Shown: positions 33,471 to 44,841 of the stretch, one piece after another
Position numbering within the stretch: the first letter of the stretch is position 1
How the letters are laid out: every line of letters starts with the position of its first letter
Program-made: the position numbers and the translations under genes
Notes under the pieces: model-generated
Databases searched by the model: none
What the model was told of the DNA's origin: nothing
The model's input: the letters and a program-made list of their open reading frames with translations, nothing else
Source: Mermis nigrescens
Taxonomy: Eukaryota > Nematoda > Enoplea > Mermithida > Mermithidae
Assembly (NCBI GenBank): GCA_036768485.1
Contig: JAVLUZ010000157.1
Location: forward strand, 12,152,342 to 12,216,341
Direction: 5' to 3'
DNA length: 64,000 bases

Positions 33471-33757
33471 AGCTATAGTATGTTTCATTTATCCGAGAGC
33501 TTTTTCAGTAAATTTTTACGAAGGCTACAGTAACTCCTCCTTTCTTATTTACTCTAGTTCGATAGAGCTCACTGTAGCTGCATAACAAAGAAATTTTTTT
33601 TCAATATTTTAGCGGCATAATTTATTATCGTCTTCTAACAGATCAATCAATTTGCAGATGAAAGTTGCGCATTAAGCTTATCTTAAGTTGACACTTCAAA
33701 CTTAATAAACTAAAATTGTAAGATGCCCCACGAACTACCGCATAGATCAGTGGTAAA

Positions 33758-34014
33758 CACACCTGGGCGTGGGGGTTCGGGGGTATGCACCCCAGAAACC
33801 AAAATACCCCCCAGAAATCAAAATACTCCCCCAGAATTCAATTTTTGAAAATTTTTTTCGTTTTTTTCGCAATTTTTTGATGTCAATGGATAGTGCTTGA
33901 TGAGAAACGTCGAAAAATGGTGTTTTAATCGCCATACCACCATTTTTAAGGCCATTTTTTGACCTTCAAAAAAATCTTGCACCCCCCCCAGAATTTTCTT
34001 GCTGCCCACGTATG
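33758..34014 (-). mobile_element. Family A MITE in the tRNA-like cassette
   Basis: CACACCTGGGCG to ...CCCACGTATG with the perfect 8-bp duplication GTGGTAAA (33750-33757, 34015-34022). Confidence 0.92.
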
Positions 34015-34177
34015 GTGGTAAAACGTCTGCTTGACGTTGAAGCAACTCGGGTTCGATTACAGCCGCTAGCTTTTTATTCAGCGCACTTTACTTTAGTATG
34101 TCCCAGCAATGCTTAACTGCCTAGGTTGAATTTATTATATAGACGGTCTAGTGCATTGAAAATAGAAGCCTTCCAGC

Positions 34178-34433
34178 CATACGTGGGCAGCACCAAAATT
34201 ATAGGAGGGGGCGCAAGATTTTTCAAAGGCCAAAAATGGTCTTAAAAATAATGGTATGGCGAAAAGACTCCATTTTTCAACGTTTCTTATTACTATCCAT
34301 TGACATCAAAAAATTGCGAAAAAAATTCAAAAATTTAATTCTGAGGGGGAGGGGTTATTTAGGTTTCTGGGGGGGTATTCGGCCTTCTGGGAGGAGGTTC
34401 ATTACTCCCAAAATCCCTCCTTGCCCAGGTGTG
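34178..34433 (+). mobile_element. Family A MITE
   Basis: CATACGTGGGCAGC to ...GCCCAGGTGTG inside family B copy 2. The flanking duplication around 'CCAGC' is imperfect; the insertion itself is proved by comparison with copy 1. Confidence 0.85.
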
Positions 34434-34745
34434 TACCAGCCCCTTGCCCTTAAAGAACTTAGCTGCCGAATGAGAGTAAATGATCTTTTTACGCTTACTA
34501 TAGCCTTCAAAAAAAATTTACTGAAAAACTCTCGAATAAATGAAACAGACTATAGAATCCCGGCGCTATGCGTCGGAAAATTGGCGAAATTTCGAGAGAA
34601 TGACTTTTAGAGACTTAAGTAACTTCGTTAATTCCTCTTCTTGTGCTTTTGGAGCAAGGCCTATTGAAGCATTTATTGCGAAACGCAAAATTTCTTTAGA
34701 ATTCATGCTAGAAATGAAAGAAAACTACAAAAATATGGCTATTAG

Positions 34746-35205
34746 CATAGATGGGCCGCACCAAAATTCTGGGGAGTACAAGATTTCTAAAGGTCAAAGA
34801 TGGTAGTATGGCGAAAAACACAATTTTTTAAGGCTTCTCATCGGGCACTAGCATATCTGGGCGTGGAGGGGGTTTAGGGGATATGCACCCCCAAAAACCA
34901 AAATACCCCCAGAATTCAACTTTTGAAATTTTTTTGTTTTTTTTTCTCGCAATTTTTTGATGCCAATGGATAGTGCTCGATGAGAAACGTTGAAAAATGG
35001 TGTATTTTCGCCATAACACAAATTTTAAGGCCATGTTTGACCTTTGACAAAAACCTTGCATCCCCCAGAACTCTGGTGCCGCCCACCTATGTGCACTATC
35101 CATTGGCATCAAAAAATCGCGAAAAGAACAAAAAATTTCAAAAATTGAATTCAGGGGCGGGGTAATTCGGTTTGAGTGGGGTGCATACCCCCACGCCAAC
35201 GTGTG
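34746..35205 (+). mobile_element. Family A MITE with an oppositely oriented family A MITE inside
   Basis: The outer copy begins CATAGATGGGCCGC and ends CCAACGTGTG. The inner copy 34852-35091 (CATATCTGGGCG to CCCACCTATG) is flanked by GGCACTAG and TGCACTAT, both from the outer copy's 'gagcactatcc' phrase. Confidence 0.85.
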
Positions 35206-35566
35206 GCTACCAAGGCCACCAAGAAAGTGAGTAGATGTAATAGATATGTATTATCTAACACGAAGCTTCGGAAAAATTTGAGAAATTACGATGGCCGATC
35301 GCCAAAAACACTGAAAAGTCCATATCCATCCTTTATCTTGCCAAATATTTTTGGCCAATGGAGGGGCACCCACGCCAGGGCGTGGAGGGCGGGCTTAGTT
35401 GGGTTCAAAGTATACCTGTTAAAATCAACTAGACCCCCTAAAATAGATAAATTTCCAAAATTGAGTTTTTAGCATGTTTTTGGAATTTTTGCTGGTTTAC
35501 CTTGTAGAATTTGGCTTCTGACCGTGTATACCCCGCCCCTTAAATCCGCCCGTGCTTACAAATGTC

Positions 35567-37123
35567 CTAAATTTTAAGGTACTTCAATGAGAAGAATTGT
35601 ACATTTAAGTCGGCTATTACTTTGTCACGACCACGTTTTGGTTTCCAATCGGGCAATGCACGGACGCCCCGTAATTGCTGCTTAAGCAAGGAAAAGTTAC
35701 GTTTCTGCATATCCCTGTATTGCTGCTTCATCGCGGCCCACTCGCTGTAGGAATATATATGCAAATCAGCCATCATTTGCAACCGCCTCAATTTTGATTG
35801 CATATTTCTCAATTTCTTGCTAAATAAGCCGCGTCGACGTCTTTTGCCTCTTTGACGTTCTCCAGCGAGCTCAATTTCATCATCGCGATAGATTTTCCTC
35901 CGTTTTGATTCGTCGTCATAATCGGTCGATTCGACAAATTTTCGCTTTTCGCGTTTGTCCGCTTTCGATACGGTCCCTACCAACGAATGTTCTCTTTCGG
36001 CGGATTCCGATTTCGGTCGTTTGAGCGACTTAAGACCATCTTTCGCACGACTGTCCGTTTCGCTACGTTTACGGCGCCTTCTTCGCTTTGATGACGTCAC
36101 AGGGGGCGTATCCGTATTAGTTTTCGAAACACCCGCTTGGTATTCCTTATTGCGAATTGCGACATCCGGTTTCGACGGGGCACGATCGCCGTCTGGCTTC
36201 TTCTCGTTTCTTTCAGCCTTATCTTCACTTTTTCTACCGCGTTTTTGCCTTCCACCCTGCATTTTTATCGTTGTTTGCTGGCGTTCCTGCTCAGTCGCTA
36301 CGAACGCATCGATTTTTTCTACATCGTTTGGAGCGGCTATAATCGACTGAGTATCTGAGGCTGCGATTGCAGAATCGGTTGCATAGGATTTTAGGGCAAC
36401 GGACTCGGCATTCCTTTGTTCATCTTCGCCAAATTTTCGCTTCTTTGCACGATGAGAAGAGAAATTCTTCACCGAATCATTTTCGTCAGTTACAGATCCA
36501 GCGCTTCTGAGGTTATATCGGCGGTGACCGGGCGATTCAATCATTTTTGATGGACTTGGAGAAACTTTTGTCCGTGCGATTGGATTAGTTTCATCGTTTT
36601 CTGTTCGGTCTGCTCCACCGAGTGATCCTATTTGAACCACTAATTCGCTTTTGATTTGGTCCGGTTTTTCATCATTTTTCCCGATTAATTTCAGATTTGC
36701 CGTCAAAGAACTGGCGTTTTCGAGGCATGAGGAAATTGACGACGCGCATTTTCCAATTCTTTGAGTCTCTTCGGTACGTCGTTTTTTCGTCTTACGGCTT
36801 ATGTCGGCATCCGAAGAAGATGAACGGATTTTCTGCGATTCAGATTGTGCCAGAAGCCGCTTGTTAGTCAAAGTTTTTTCGTTGTCTTTAGACGAATCAT
36901 GCTTGAAAAGCGTCGAAGACGCGACTTTGGCGTGTAACTCGCGATAGTCAGTCACAATTTTTTCGGCAATTTCCGGTTCCGAGTAATAAACGAAGCAAAA
37001 ACCGCGATTTTTCAATTTAGCATTCGTCGTTTTTGCTTTTGGCATTTGAACTAGTAGGATAGGTCCGTAACTTTTCAAAGCTTCTCTTATCCATTCTTCG
37101 TCGGCATCGAAGGGGATATTGTC
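35567..37123 (-). CDS. LARP7: LARP7-like protein, exon 4 (RRM1 to C-terminus)
   Basis: The acceptor 'tttttcaag' leads into DNIPFDADEEWIREALKSYG. Joined to the previous exon it gives the RNP2 strand GVYVDNIP, and RNP1 is RGFCFVYY (about residues 158-165). A long charged, low-complexity middle follows, rich in Lys/Arg clusters such as KRRRRRKRS and RGKRRRRGLFSKK. Near the end, LHIYSYSEWAAMKQQYRDMQ followed by KRNFSLLKQQLRG (about 573-605) matches, from memory, the short block before the xRRM in LARP7 proteins. LARP7 holds the UUU-3'OH end of 7SK (and U6) RNA in the nucleus. The frame stops at 35567 with no xRRM; a weak donor (AAA|GTAATA) near 35615 could lead to a further exon not found. The assembled protein is about 636 aa. 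Confidence 0.78.
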   Translation of the reverse strand, partial: DNIPFDADEEWIREALKSYGPILLVQMPKAKTTNAKLKNRGFCFVYYSEPEIAEKIVTDYRELHAKVASSTLFKHDSSKDNEKTLTNKRLLAQSESQKIRSSSSDADISRKTKKRRTEETQRIGKCASSISSCLENASSLTANLKLIGKNDEKPDQIKSELVVQIGSLGGADRTENDETNPIARTKVSPSPSKMIESPGHRRYNLRSAGSVTDENDSVKNFSSHRAKKRKFGEDEQRNAESVALKSYATDSAIAASDTQSIIAAPNDVEKIDAFVATEQERQQTTIKMQGGRQKRGRKSEDKAERNEKKPDGDRAPSKPDVAIRNKEYQAGVSKTNTDTPPVTSSKRRRRRKRSETDSRAKDGLKSLKRPKSESAEREHSLVGTVSKADKREKRKFVESTDYDDESKRRKIYRDDEIELAGERQRGKRRRRGLFSKKLRNMQSKLRRLQMMADLHIYSYSEWAAMKQQYRDMQKRNFSLLKQQLRGVRALPDWKPKRGRDKVIADLNVQFFSLKYLKI

Positions 37124-37981
37124 CTTGAAAAACACATGGATAAATCAGAAAGCAAAGGCAAAGCTGGAAATTATGAATTGGTCTAGTAAAACAGCACAAT
37201 TTTACATCATAATATGAGCTAACATTAACATTTTATTCTGAGACCTGCTGCATAAGAAAGATAAAAATTTTGTTTTTTGAAATATGTTGAAAATTTTGAC
37301 TAGATGTCGACTTTCTATGTCTCAAGCATCTTTACATCACATCTCGATATTGTGTAACCCCCAGAGTTCCTGCACTGTATGAATTACTATGAATAGGTAT
37401 CCTTTTTGACAATATCCTCAGCCAGAAAAATTATTAGCATATTGCTTGAACTCTAGAATGGGTACTTTTCCTACAAGGTGCACAAAATCGCAATCTATCA
37501 CCAAAAGGGCTAGCAAATTCATGAAAGACAAAACCGATCAAATTTTCAACTCTTTAAACAGATTAAAGTTAGAATAACGTGTGAACGAATCGACGTAGCG
37601 CACGCAGCGCTGGCATCTGGCCAAAATGTTGTACACGCTTCATACAAAACATTTTTATCTATCTAATGCACTAGCTTCTAAGTTTTATGTTAATATTAGC
37701 CGAAGCTATGACGTGTAACATCGAGATGTAGACTTTTATTAACCAACCTGTACTAGTTTTTAAGATTGATTTAAAGTCCTTATAAAAACAGGCACTTAGA
37801 ATTTTCAAAATGTCGGACATATATAGCGGCTATAAAGGGAAGTTAATCACTAATGAAGTTGTTTGATTGAAAATAATACGTACCTACCAATTTTTAACCA
37901 GATGCTATTGCAGATTGTTCTTTCAGATATGTCCTTTCATTAGCACAATCGAGAGAACAAAACTTTTCCGATACTTGTTAT

Positions 37982-39094
37982 TAGTGATGTCCTGGGCACC
38001 GGCACCGGCACCGGCGCCTAAGCACCGGCACCGAGCCGGTGCTAGGCTGGTACCGGCGCCGGTGCCGGTGCTAGATAAAAGAGAAAAAATTAGTGTAAAA
38101 AGAATAATTGAAGCTCATTTATCACCAATTTAATGAATAAAGGCGCAAAAAGGTAGCATTTTGTTAATAAAATCTTCTGATTAGCATAGTGAAGCATTTT
38201 GACTGAACTTCAGAACAAGTCTTCGAGCTTTAAAAATGAATTATTCATTTAACGAAACACTTCTTATTGAAAACATCAATTAACAGCAAGAAGCGTGGAC
38301 ACTAATAAATAAAGTAAATCAAAATTAAAAACATCGACATATAGAGTGGAAAGTTCTTCTAATTCTACCATCTGTAGGCAAGAAGGATGAGTACTACAGA
38401 GTATGTAGTTTTCAACTTAATTTCATCAAATCCATTTTTATTTTTCCATTTCGTGAGCAGAAGACCGTAAAACGCAGCTAGAATTTTAAAATAATTTTAT
38501 GCAAAACTTTTTCCTGCAAATTATTCAGAAAAAGCTTGTTAAAACTTTGTAAATGAACTTCTGTGTAAGTCTTTTGCATTACTAATATATCCCATGTTTG
38601 TTTTCAGAGGCTTTTGAAAATGTGAAATCATAAACTCAAATAATTCAAGCTCAAAAAGTTTTTGTGGCTATTTTCATGTTTGTTTCTTACTAGTTGAATA
38701 TTTAACTAATGCACTAAAACCAAATTTCGATTTGACTAAAGAATCAACTACTGCACAAGCCAATCTTGATTGCGCTACACTTAAACTTATAATACACTAT
38801 TTAAGTTTTATTTTTCTTCGAATCTCAATTTTATTACAATTTTTTGTTTGTTTAATGCTTAAGTGAGAAAATTGATTTGTATTCATAAATTAAAAATAAT
38901 GAAGTCGTTACTAGCCAAATGAAATTTTGCCCTTAATATGTATATTCGGTGAAAAATAGGTACAAATTTAACCCTTTTTGAAGAAGCATAGTACACTATA
39001 TAATATGCTAATGTAGCACCGGCACCGGCACCGGCGCCGGTACAGGGGGTACCGGCACCGGCACCGGTAAAAAAGCGGCACCGGGACATCACTA
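37982..39094. mobile_element. hAT-like non-autonomous element in a LARP7 intron (1113 bp)
   Basis: Ends TAGTGATGTCCTGGGCACCG and, inverted, TAGTGATGTCCCGGTGCCG. Flanked by the perfect 8-bp duplication CTTGTTAT (37974-37981, 39095-39102). Each end carries 70-80 bases of GGCACC/CACCGG repeats that can fold on themselves. The interior is AT-rich with no transposase. Termini and duplication length fit the hAT superfamily. Confidence 0.9.
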
Positions 39095-39711
39095 CTTGTT
39101 ATGTACATTCCTTAGATCTAGTTTTAAATCACTTTCAACATTTTCTATACGATTTGACTTAGCTATTCTGCACAAATTTTAATGTCCATATCGCCTTAGC
39201 TAATCCACTGAACACAAAAAAACATTTAGTATTCATCCTCAGCACTTTCACATATTTTCATTTTAAATGAAACATGAACAGTGAATATGAACATTTTGAC
39301 GAAATATCTGACAGTCATTTTAGTCCGGTTTGAAATTAAATTTTTGATACAACTACATAGGAAATCCTCACTGGTTTTTTTACATTAATCAGCTTCGAAA
39401 TAGATAGCGAAGAAAGAAGCATTTAGAAAATGAAGCTGAATCTTATACAAATTTACATAAAAAGTTAATTATATAGTGAAAAATGGCTAGTATTAGTATT
39501 TAATAAGGTAGTCGTTCAATTAAGAAATCAATACCAAAAAAACAACACAAAATAAGAAGGTTAAAGTCAATTTCTTCCATTCTTTTCCCAAATCCCAACT
39601 TACCTACAATGTTAAGAGCTACTAGGCAAAGAAGAAAACAAATATAAAAAATAAAAATAAGCAGTCGGAAGACGATAGGCAATTATGTAAATGGAGACGT
39701 TTATTACATAC

Positions 39712-39893
39712 CACATAAACACCACAATTATTGGCATTGCAAATCACAGGGTTTCGGGCTTTAAGAGCAGTTCCATCTCCATTGAATTCAATGATTTTTG
39801 ACTTCTTCGATAATTGTTTCAACCTTTTTCGAAGTTTTTCGTTCGGCTGCACAATATCTGCGTCGAACTTTGAAATTTCTTCTAACGATATAT
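39712..39893 (-). CDS. LARP7: LARP7-like protein, exon 3 (second half of La motif, RNP2)
   Basis: Acceptor 'aaactattattag', donor GTG|GTATGT. It completes a Tyr codon with exon 2 and reads YISLEEISKFDADIVQ, then PNEKLRKRLKQLSKKSKIIE and FNGDGTALKARNPVI. This is the winged-helix half of a La motif: the 'VPLe.i.kF' strand, the 'aL..S..iE...DGt..rR' block, and then the first strand of RRM1 (GVYV). It exits in phase 0 to exon 4. The Phe of 'SKF' corresponds to a known RNA-contacting residue of La. Confidence 0.82.
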
Positions 39894-40938
39894 CTAATAA
39901 TAGTTTGAAGATTTATAAGATTATTCTTCCGAGCTATGGATATCAAAATTGTAGATCATTGGACTTTAAAACGTCGATACATGCACATACTCATTTACTC
40001 AAACGTCCATAACATTTCGCAGCAAATACTGATTTTCAACATAACTCGTGAAACTTGAGGCTGCTTAAAGATGGCACACTCATTATTTTATCTTCTCTTC
40101 AGTACAAAATCAAAACAATATTTCTATGTGAGCATCAACAATGCATCAAATTTTGTAAAAAACAGCGTGTAGTAGTAAGATCGATGCTCTCAATATCTAA
40201 CAGAGCTTCACAACGGATATTACGAATTTATTATGCAGCAATCGCTACAAGGCCAAAACCTATTAATGTGAAGATGGCAGATTCTTTTATGCCATACTGC
40301 TTGAGCAAGAGACTTTGAGTAATTTAAACAAATAAAAAATTCGTTAGGATTCATAACAATTACCTGCTACAGTACCACATTATATGATTTTTGATCAGAA
40401 AAAGGCGTGAAGACAGATCAGGGCAGAACTAAAATTCTAAACTGGTCGGAAGCCATGGTTTCCACCTAAATGTCTAACGTATGCTGTTTAAATACCTATA
40501 GAAGGCCTGAAATAGAAAACCGACTCTAAAAGCATGCGATAGTGCTTTTTGATTACCGCCTTACACGATATTTAAAGCTTCGTATATTTAATCTAGCTAA
40601 GTTCTTTTTACAAGTCAGTTTATCAATTATCACTGCCTCTTTTGTTATACAATATACCAGAATCGAATAAAAATTTCGAACGCTAAGCAAGAAAATGTCT
40701 TAATTTAATTTTGTAACTTGCTTCGATGAATCGAGATATTAGTACAAATTAAAGAAATGATATTATAATCTATTTATTTTTCATGCCTCAATAAGTTATA
40801 TATTCAATATTTATAATTTAAATTTTTTCTCAGATATATAAATGCACATTTCAAAGGTACCTACATCCTACAATTTCGTACAAGATAAAGCTATTTATCT
40901 AATAGAAGATGTGCTATGCATGTATGTAACTAACTTAC

Positions 40939-41023
40939 AAGCATCTTCCTGATGGTTTTGAAGCAGCGTTTTCAACCACTCAGGCTTTGATGCTTCCTGA
41001 CAATCGAAAAAATAGGCTTCCAG
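40939..41023 (-). CDS. LARP7: LARP7-like protein, exon 2 (first half of La motif)
   Basis: Acceptor 'aattatattcag', donor GCTT|GTAAGT; 85 bases, entering in phase 0 and leaving in phase 1, which fits exon 3 exactly. Reads LEAYFFDCQEASKPEWLKTL then LQNHQEDA. The 'QLEyYFsd..L..D.fL' helix of La motifs is recognisable. However, the Gln before LE, the first Tyr and the usual Asp and Phe of the 3'-oligo(U) pocket are replaced. Confidence 0.8.
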
Positions 41024-41095
41024 CTGAATATAATTAACCAATCACGAGGCAATTTTAGAAAGCGAGGACAGGTAGGTAAATTAAAAAAGTCAAAC

Positions 41096-41182
41096 CTTTG
41101 ATATAATGCTTCTGGCCAGGGCCTTCATACGACCCTTCTGAGGTATTGCGACCTTGAAAACGTCAATTAAGTTGCTGCTCAT
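41096..41182 (-). CDS. LARP7: LARP7-like protein, exon 1
   Basis: ATG at 41180-41182 opens 29 codons: MSSNLIDVFKVAIPQ, then KGRMKALARSIISK. The following GTTTGA donor is weak but in phase 0 with exon 2. The basic helix fits the lead-in of a La motif. An alternative first exon further upstream is possible. Confidence 0.62.
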
Positions 41183-41527
41183 TATCTGAAAAGATCATCG
41201 GTTGCAGTTTGGGTTATGAAAACGTAAGTCCGCAGCAAAAGAGGGCGACCGCCCCTCCTAAGTCGTCAAAGGTAAGGCTGTATTTGAATATAACCAAAAA
41301 ATGAGTGCAATTCAAATTTATGTAAATAGGGCAATAATTTTTGATCATTTAATGTTTGTGCTCGCTAGAAATTTGCATATGAACAGAAACTGAATAAGAA
41401 AAAATTTACAGGTTACGGTATTTGACGCTTTACATCGACACTAGTGGGTGAACACAATGAATGAACAGATAGAATATGTACGTCGAAAAAGGACTTTGTT
41501 TTATCTACATACATGCATATACATATC

Positions 41528-42900
41528 CAGGGCCGTATTTAAAGGGGGGGGCGGCGCCCATCCTCTTGGTCGGATAGTTTTTTGGAGGGTACGATAATGC
41601 ACAGAAAGATGGAAAAATCGCATGTCATTGTCGAACAATTTTCAAAATTTCGGCGCTTGGCATTGAATGTGAAGTATTTTCCGTAATTTTGGCCCAAGCG
41701 CGAGCGCAAAATGAAACTTTGTATAACCCTTTGAGTCGGAAAGAAATTTCGTAAAAAATCAAAATTTATGATCTCGAGCATGTCGAAAACGTCAAAAAAT
41801 GCGGGTTTTTGCAAGGTATCCCGACAAATACATATGTACATAGACCAATTTATAGGGCTTCGATTTCTCTATAAAAATAGTTGTTTTGACAATAATTTAG
41901 AAAACGCTAAATAAAACTAAACTATGTAAGAACAAAACTAAATCGAATTTCTCACAAAAGCAATTGAAATTATTATTGAGCAGCAAACTATGTAAGGCAA
42001 TTTTTATTTCAAAGGACAAAAATTGGCGATATGGAGAAAAGTTTTCGACGTTTCTCCAGATTAAAAAAACTAAAGTTTTCCGAATCAATACGTACAAAAG
42101 CACTTTATAAGGGATTCCTGCTTATATAGGTCGAAAAATATCCAGGATAAGTATATAAGATGGATGTGTATGTATCTCTGAAAGCTTAGAAGTTGACCCT
42201 ACATATGGAGCGTCAGTTATGAATGACAGGCAACCCGACTGAGGCAGCAAAGAAATCCCGCGAGGTCCGAAATAGCAAAATCGCTAAAAATTCAACTGTA
42301 GGGGTCTATCGATTGGGGGGGGAGTTCGACGGATCCTCGGGGGAGGATCCAGACCTACACACGTGTGCTGAGACTGCTGTATATGTACATAACTCCTAAT
42401 TTCCACCTAGCACAAGTGATATAGTCTGCTCCACATACGTGGGTTTGGGTTAGGCATGTATGTATGCAATGTTTCGCCGACAAAAATGACAGATTATGAA
42501 TAGCATCGAGCTAATCATAAATGGGCGAATTTTCGTTGCTATTTTTAGCAATTTTGCCGCATCCAATCCCCTCAGAATTTAGATGCTGCTCATGTATGGA
42601 TCCACCAACCCATAATTTGCAGAATAGCCGGAATTTTTTGTAACGCTATATATGTGAAAGAGAGGTAGTCAACATTAATCCGCACAGTTACTTAAGGTAA
42701 CAAATGAAATACCCCACGTCAGTCTATAAATTCAATAAGAATAGGAAAAACTTCCTTGCACTGCGACCAATTTTTGCTTAACTATTTCATTAGTGGTCGC
42801 CAATTTAAACGCGCGACAATCATATGAATATTTATTTCTATCACAAAATAAAAGCAATCAACAATGAAAAATCAAATAAAAAATCGGACAGGAGCAAAAT
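41528..42900. repeat. Intergenic spacer with a family D copy
   Basis: Family D at 41528-41835 (start 'agggccgtatttaaagggg'). The rest is AT-rich with a few degraded repeats; the phrase 'tatagtctgctccac' at 42420 may be a lone TATAGTCTG-type end. It separates the AATF 3' end from the LARP7 start. No promoter element can be named. Confidence 0.5.
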
Positions 42901-42945
42901 CACGCGAAATTCTTATTGCCAAACAATGACTTGAATAGGTCTTGC
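42900..42945 (-). CDS. AATF: AATF (Che-1/Bfr2), last exon
   Basis: Acceptor 'tatatttttcag', then (R)QDLFKSLFGNKNFA and TGA. It completes the Arg codon left in phase 2 by the previous exon. The 'eLy.sLFG' ending is the conserved end of the TRAUB domain. Confidence 0.85.
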
Positions 42946-43828
42946 CTGAAAAATATAAACGAATCGTATAAAAGTTAGGTAATAACATTGAAAATTTTGC
43001 ATTACTTTACACGAACACGAGTATAAAAAAGTCTTTTACATTATATTATACGATGCAGGGCCTGGGATAAGATATTTTATAATCACTTAAGTACACATGT
43101 AATTGCAAAGGAGGAGTGAATTGAATGAGTTTCCCCTTTTAAAGACTCTAAAGACATTGGAAATTAGAAAAACGTTTTGAAGAGTATCGCATAAACCGCA
43201 CCCATAAATCGTGAAGAAGCAGATTATAGATTAAGAATGCAATTCACAACTCAAAATGTTGCATAAATAGAAACTTTTATTAATTTTTCAAATTTATCGA
43301 CGGAAAAATGACATTAAAAATTATTTGCGTCTAATTGCATTCTTCGTTGTATTACGGCTTTCGAAAGCTTCAAAAGCTTCTTCCCAAAAATTTATTAAAC
43401 TTCTTATTTGTGAATACCAAAACCTAAAACTTGTTTAATCTTTTGAAGAAGCAAAAGTCTACGCTTTGCTCCGAAAAACAATCCATTTATTACACACATA
43501 TGTACAATGCTTCTCTCGAATTGGCTCGATTGATTTTACGAAAATCTCAGATTTTTGAAAGCAGTTATAAATCTTTAGCAACCTGGCAGCAAGTCGACGA
43601 AACAACCTAAAATCGGATTTCAGCAATCGAAACTCCATTTCAATGCCTGTCTTCAATTTTTATTAGAGACAATAGCATTATAAGCTCTAGATGCTTCTTA
43701 TGCACATTGGCGCTGAAAGAAAATGTCTATCAAAACAAAATGCGCTCGAACTAATGCTACAATATGATTTCACAGACCCTTTAAAATGCTATTTCAGATA
43801 TATCGGCAAATTGAAGTAAGCTGTTCAC

Positions 43829-43984
43829 CTCGATTCTAAAGTAAAAGCGCCTTTAGCGACAGGGGCCACAAAATTGACCAATTTCGGCATAATATCATAA
43901 CGAATTTTTCTAGCCTTGCTAGCTTTCCTGTCGACCAACTTCTTCTTAGCTTTACTTCTGAGTTTTTGTATTTCGAGCCACTGC
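43829..43984 (-). CDS. AATF: AATF, TRAUB-domain exon
   Basis: Acceptor 'ttgtttgttag', donor GAG|GTGAAC. Reads QWLEIQKLRSKAKKKLVDRK, then ASKARKIRYDIMPKLVNFVAPV. The 'vDRKASKgRKiRy.v..KL.nFmaP' signature is diagnostic of AATF/Bfr2. Entry and exit are both in phase 2. An unspliced frame would end in TGA right after the exon, but the LFG exon downstream fits better. Confidence 0.92.
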
Positions 43985-44207
43985 CTAACAAACAAATGAA
44001 CTAAACTCATCAAATTGTGGAATCTCAAAACATGCAATGCACACCACGAAAACGTAAATCGGCAAAATTGATGTATGTAGTATCTACGAAAGAATTTGCT
44101 TAGCTTTCAGGCCTAAAGCAATATTAAAAGTGCGATTAAATGATCTGAAATAGTCACAAGAATAAGAATTTACGCCAAAAATGCGATGTTAAGCCATGAC
44201 ACAATTG

Positions 44208-44830
44208 GTGCACAAGGTCAGGGTCGGCAGGAATAAGGGGGTGAAATCCCTAAAATCCGAAACAGTAAATTTACACTCCACGATTTTTTGCCGTTTCATG
44301 GATCAAAATAGTCTGAAAACGTTTTCCGTGTTAACATCGCTTTTTAAAAGCATTTCCAGTCTATTTTGACTGCATTATATCACTTTTGACAGTGAAAATG
44401 CAAAAATTTATCAATTTTGGGCGCTTTTTGAGTGAAAAGTACCTAAAAGAACTAATTTTGACCTCAAAAATGATGCAAAAAACGTTCCATCAACTCAAAT
44501 TCGAAAGCAAATTTGACTGACTAATAGCGCTCAATATACGTATTCTCGGGCAGGTAGGGATTTAACCCCCAGAATGAATACTGATCACATATAATCAGGG
44601 TTTTAAACCACCTCCCAAAAAATTCTTCACCCCAAAGTTTGCGATTTTCCGGAAAATTAGTAGACAAGGTTCTTTTTAATAATTTCTGCTTGCTCACCAG
44701 TGTCAAACGATTTACTTATTTTTTGAATATATTTTTTTAATTCATTCGAAATTTTGCGATTTGTTTTCGGGATTTTTTCATGTTTTTACATTCCAGAAAG
44801 GTAGAGAAACGACAAAAATGACGTTTTTGA
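44208..44830. repeat. Family C and F copies in an AATF intron
   Basis: Family C forward copy at about 44208-44470 ('acaaggtcagggtcggcagg' onward), then an F-like copy from about 44521 that is interrupted by the nested family A MITEs at 44842 and resumes after 45304. Confidence 0.6.
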
Positions 44831-44841
44831 CGCGTATCCAC

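Larger units (their letters stand above)
33473..34555. mobile_element. Family B element, copy 2, with two family A insertions
   Basis: Left CTATAGTATGTTTCATTTATC, right 'ataaatgaaacagactatag'. It is interrupted by MITEs at 33758-34014 and 34178-34433; without them it is about 555 bp and colinear with copy 1. The tRNA-like cassette is split by the first insertion ('agatcagtggtaaa' before, 'cgtctgcttgacg' after). Confidence 0.87.
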
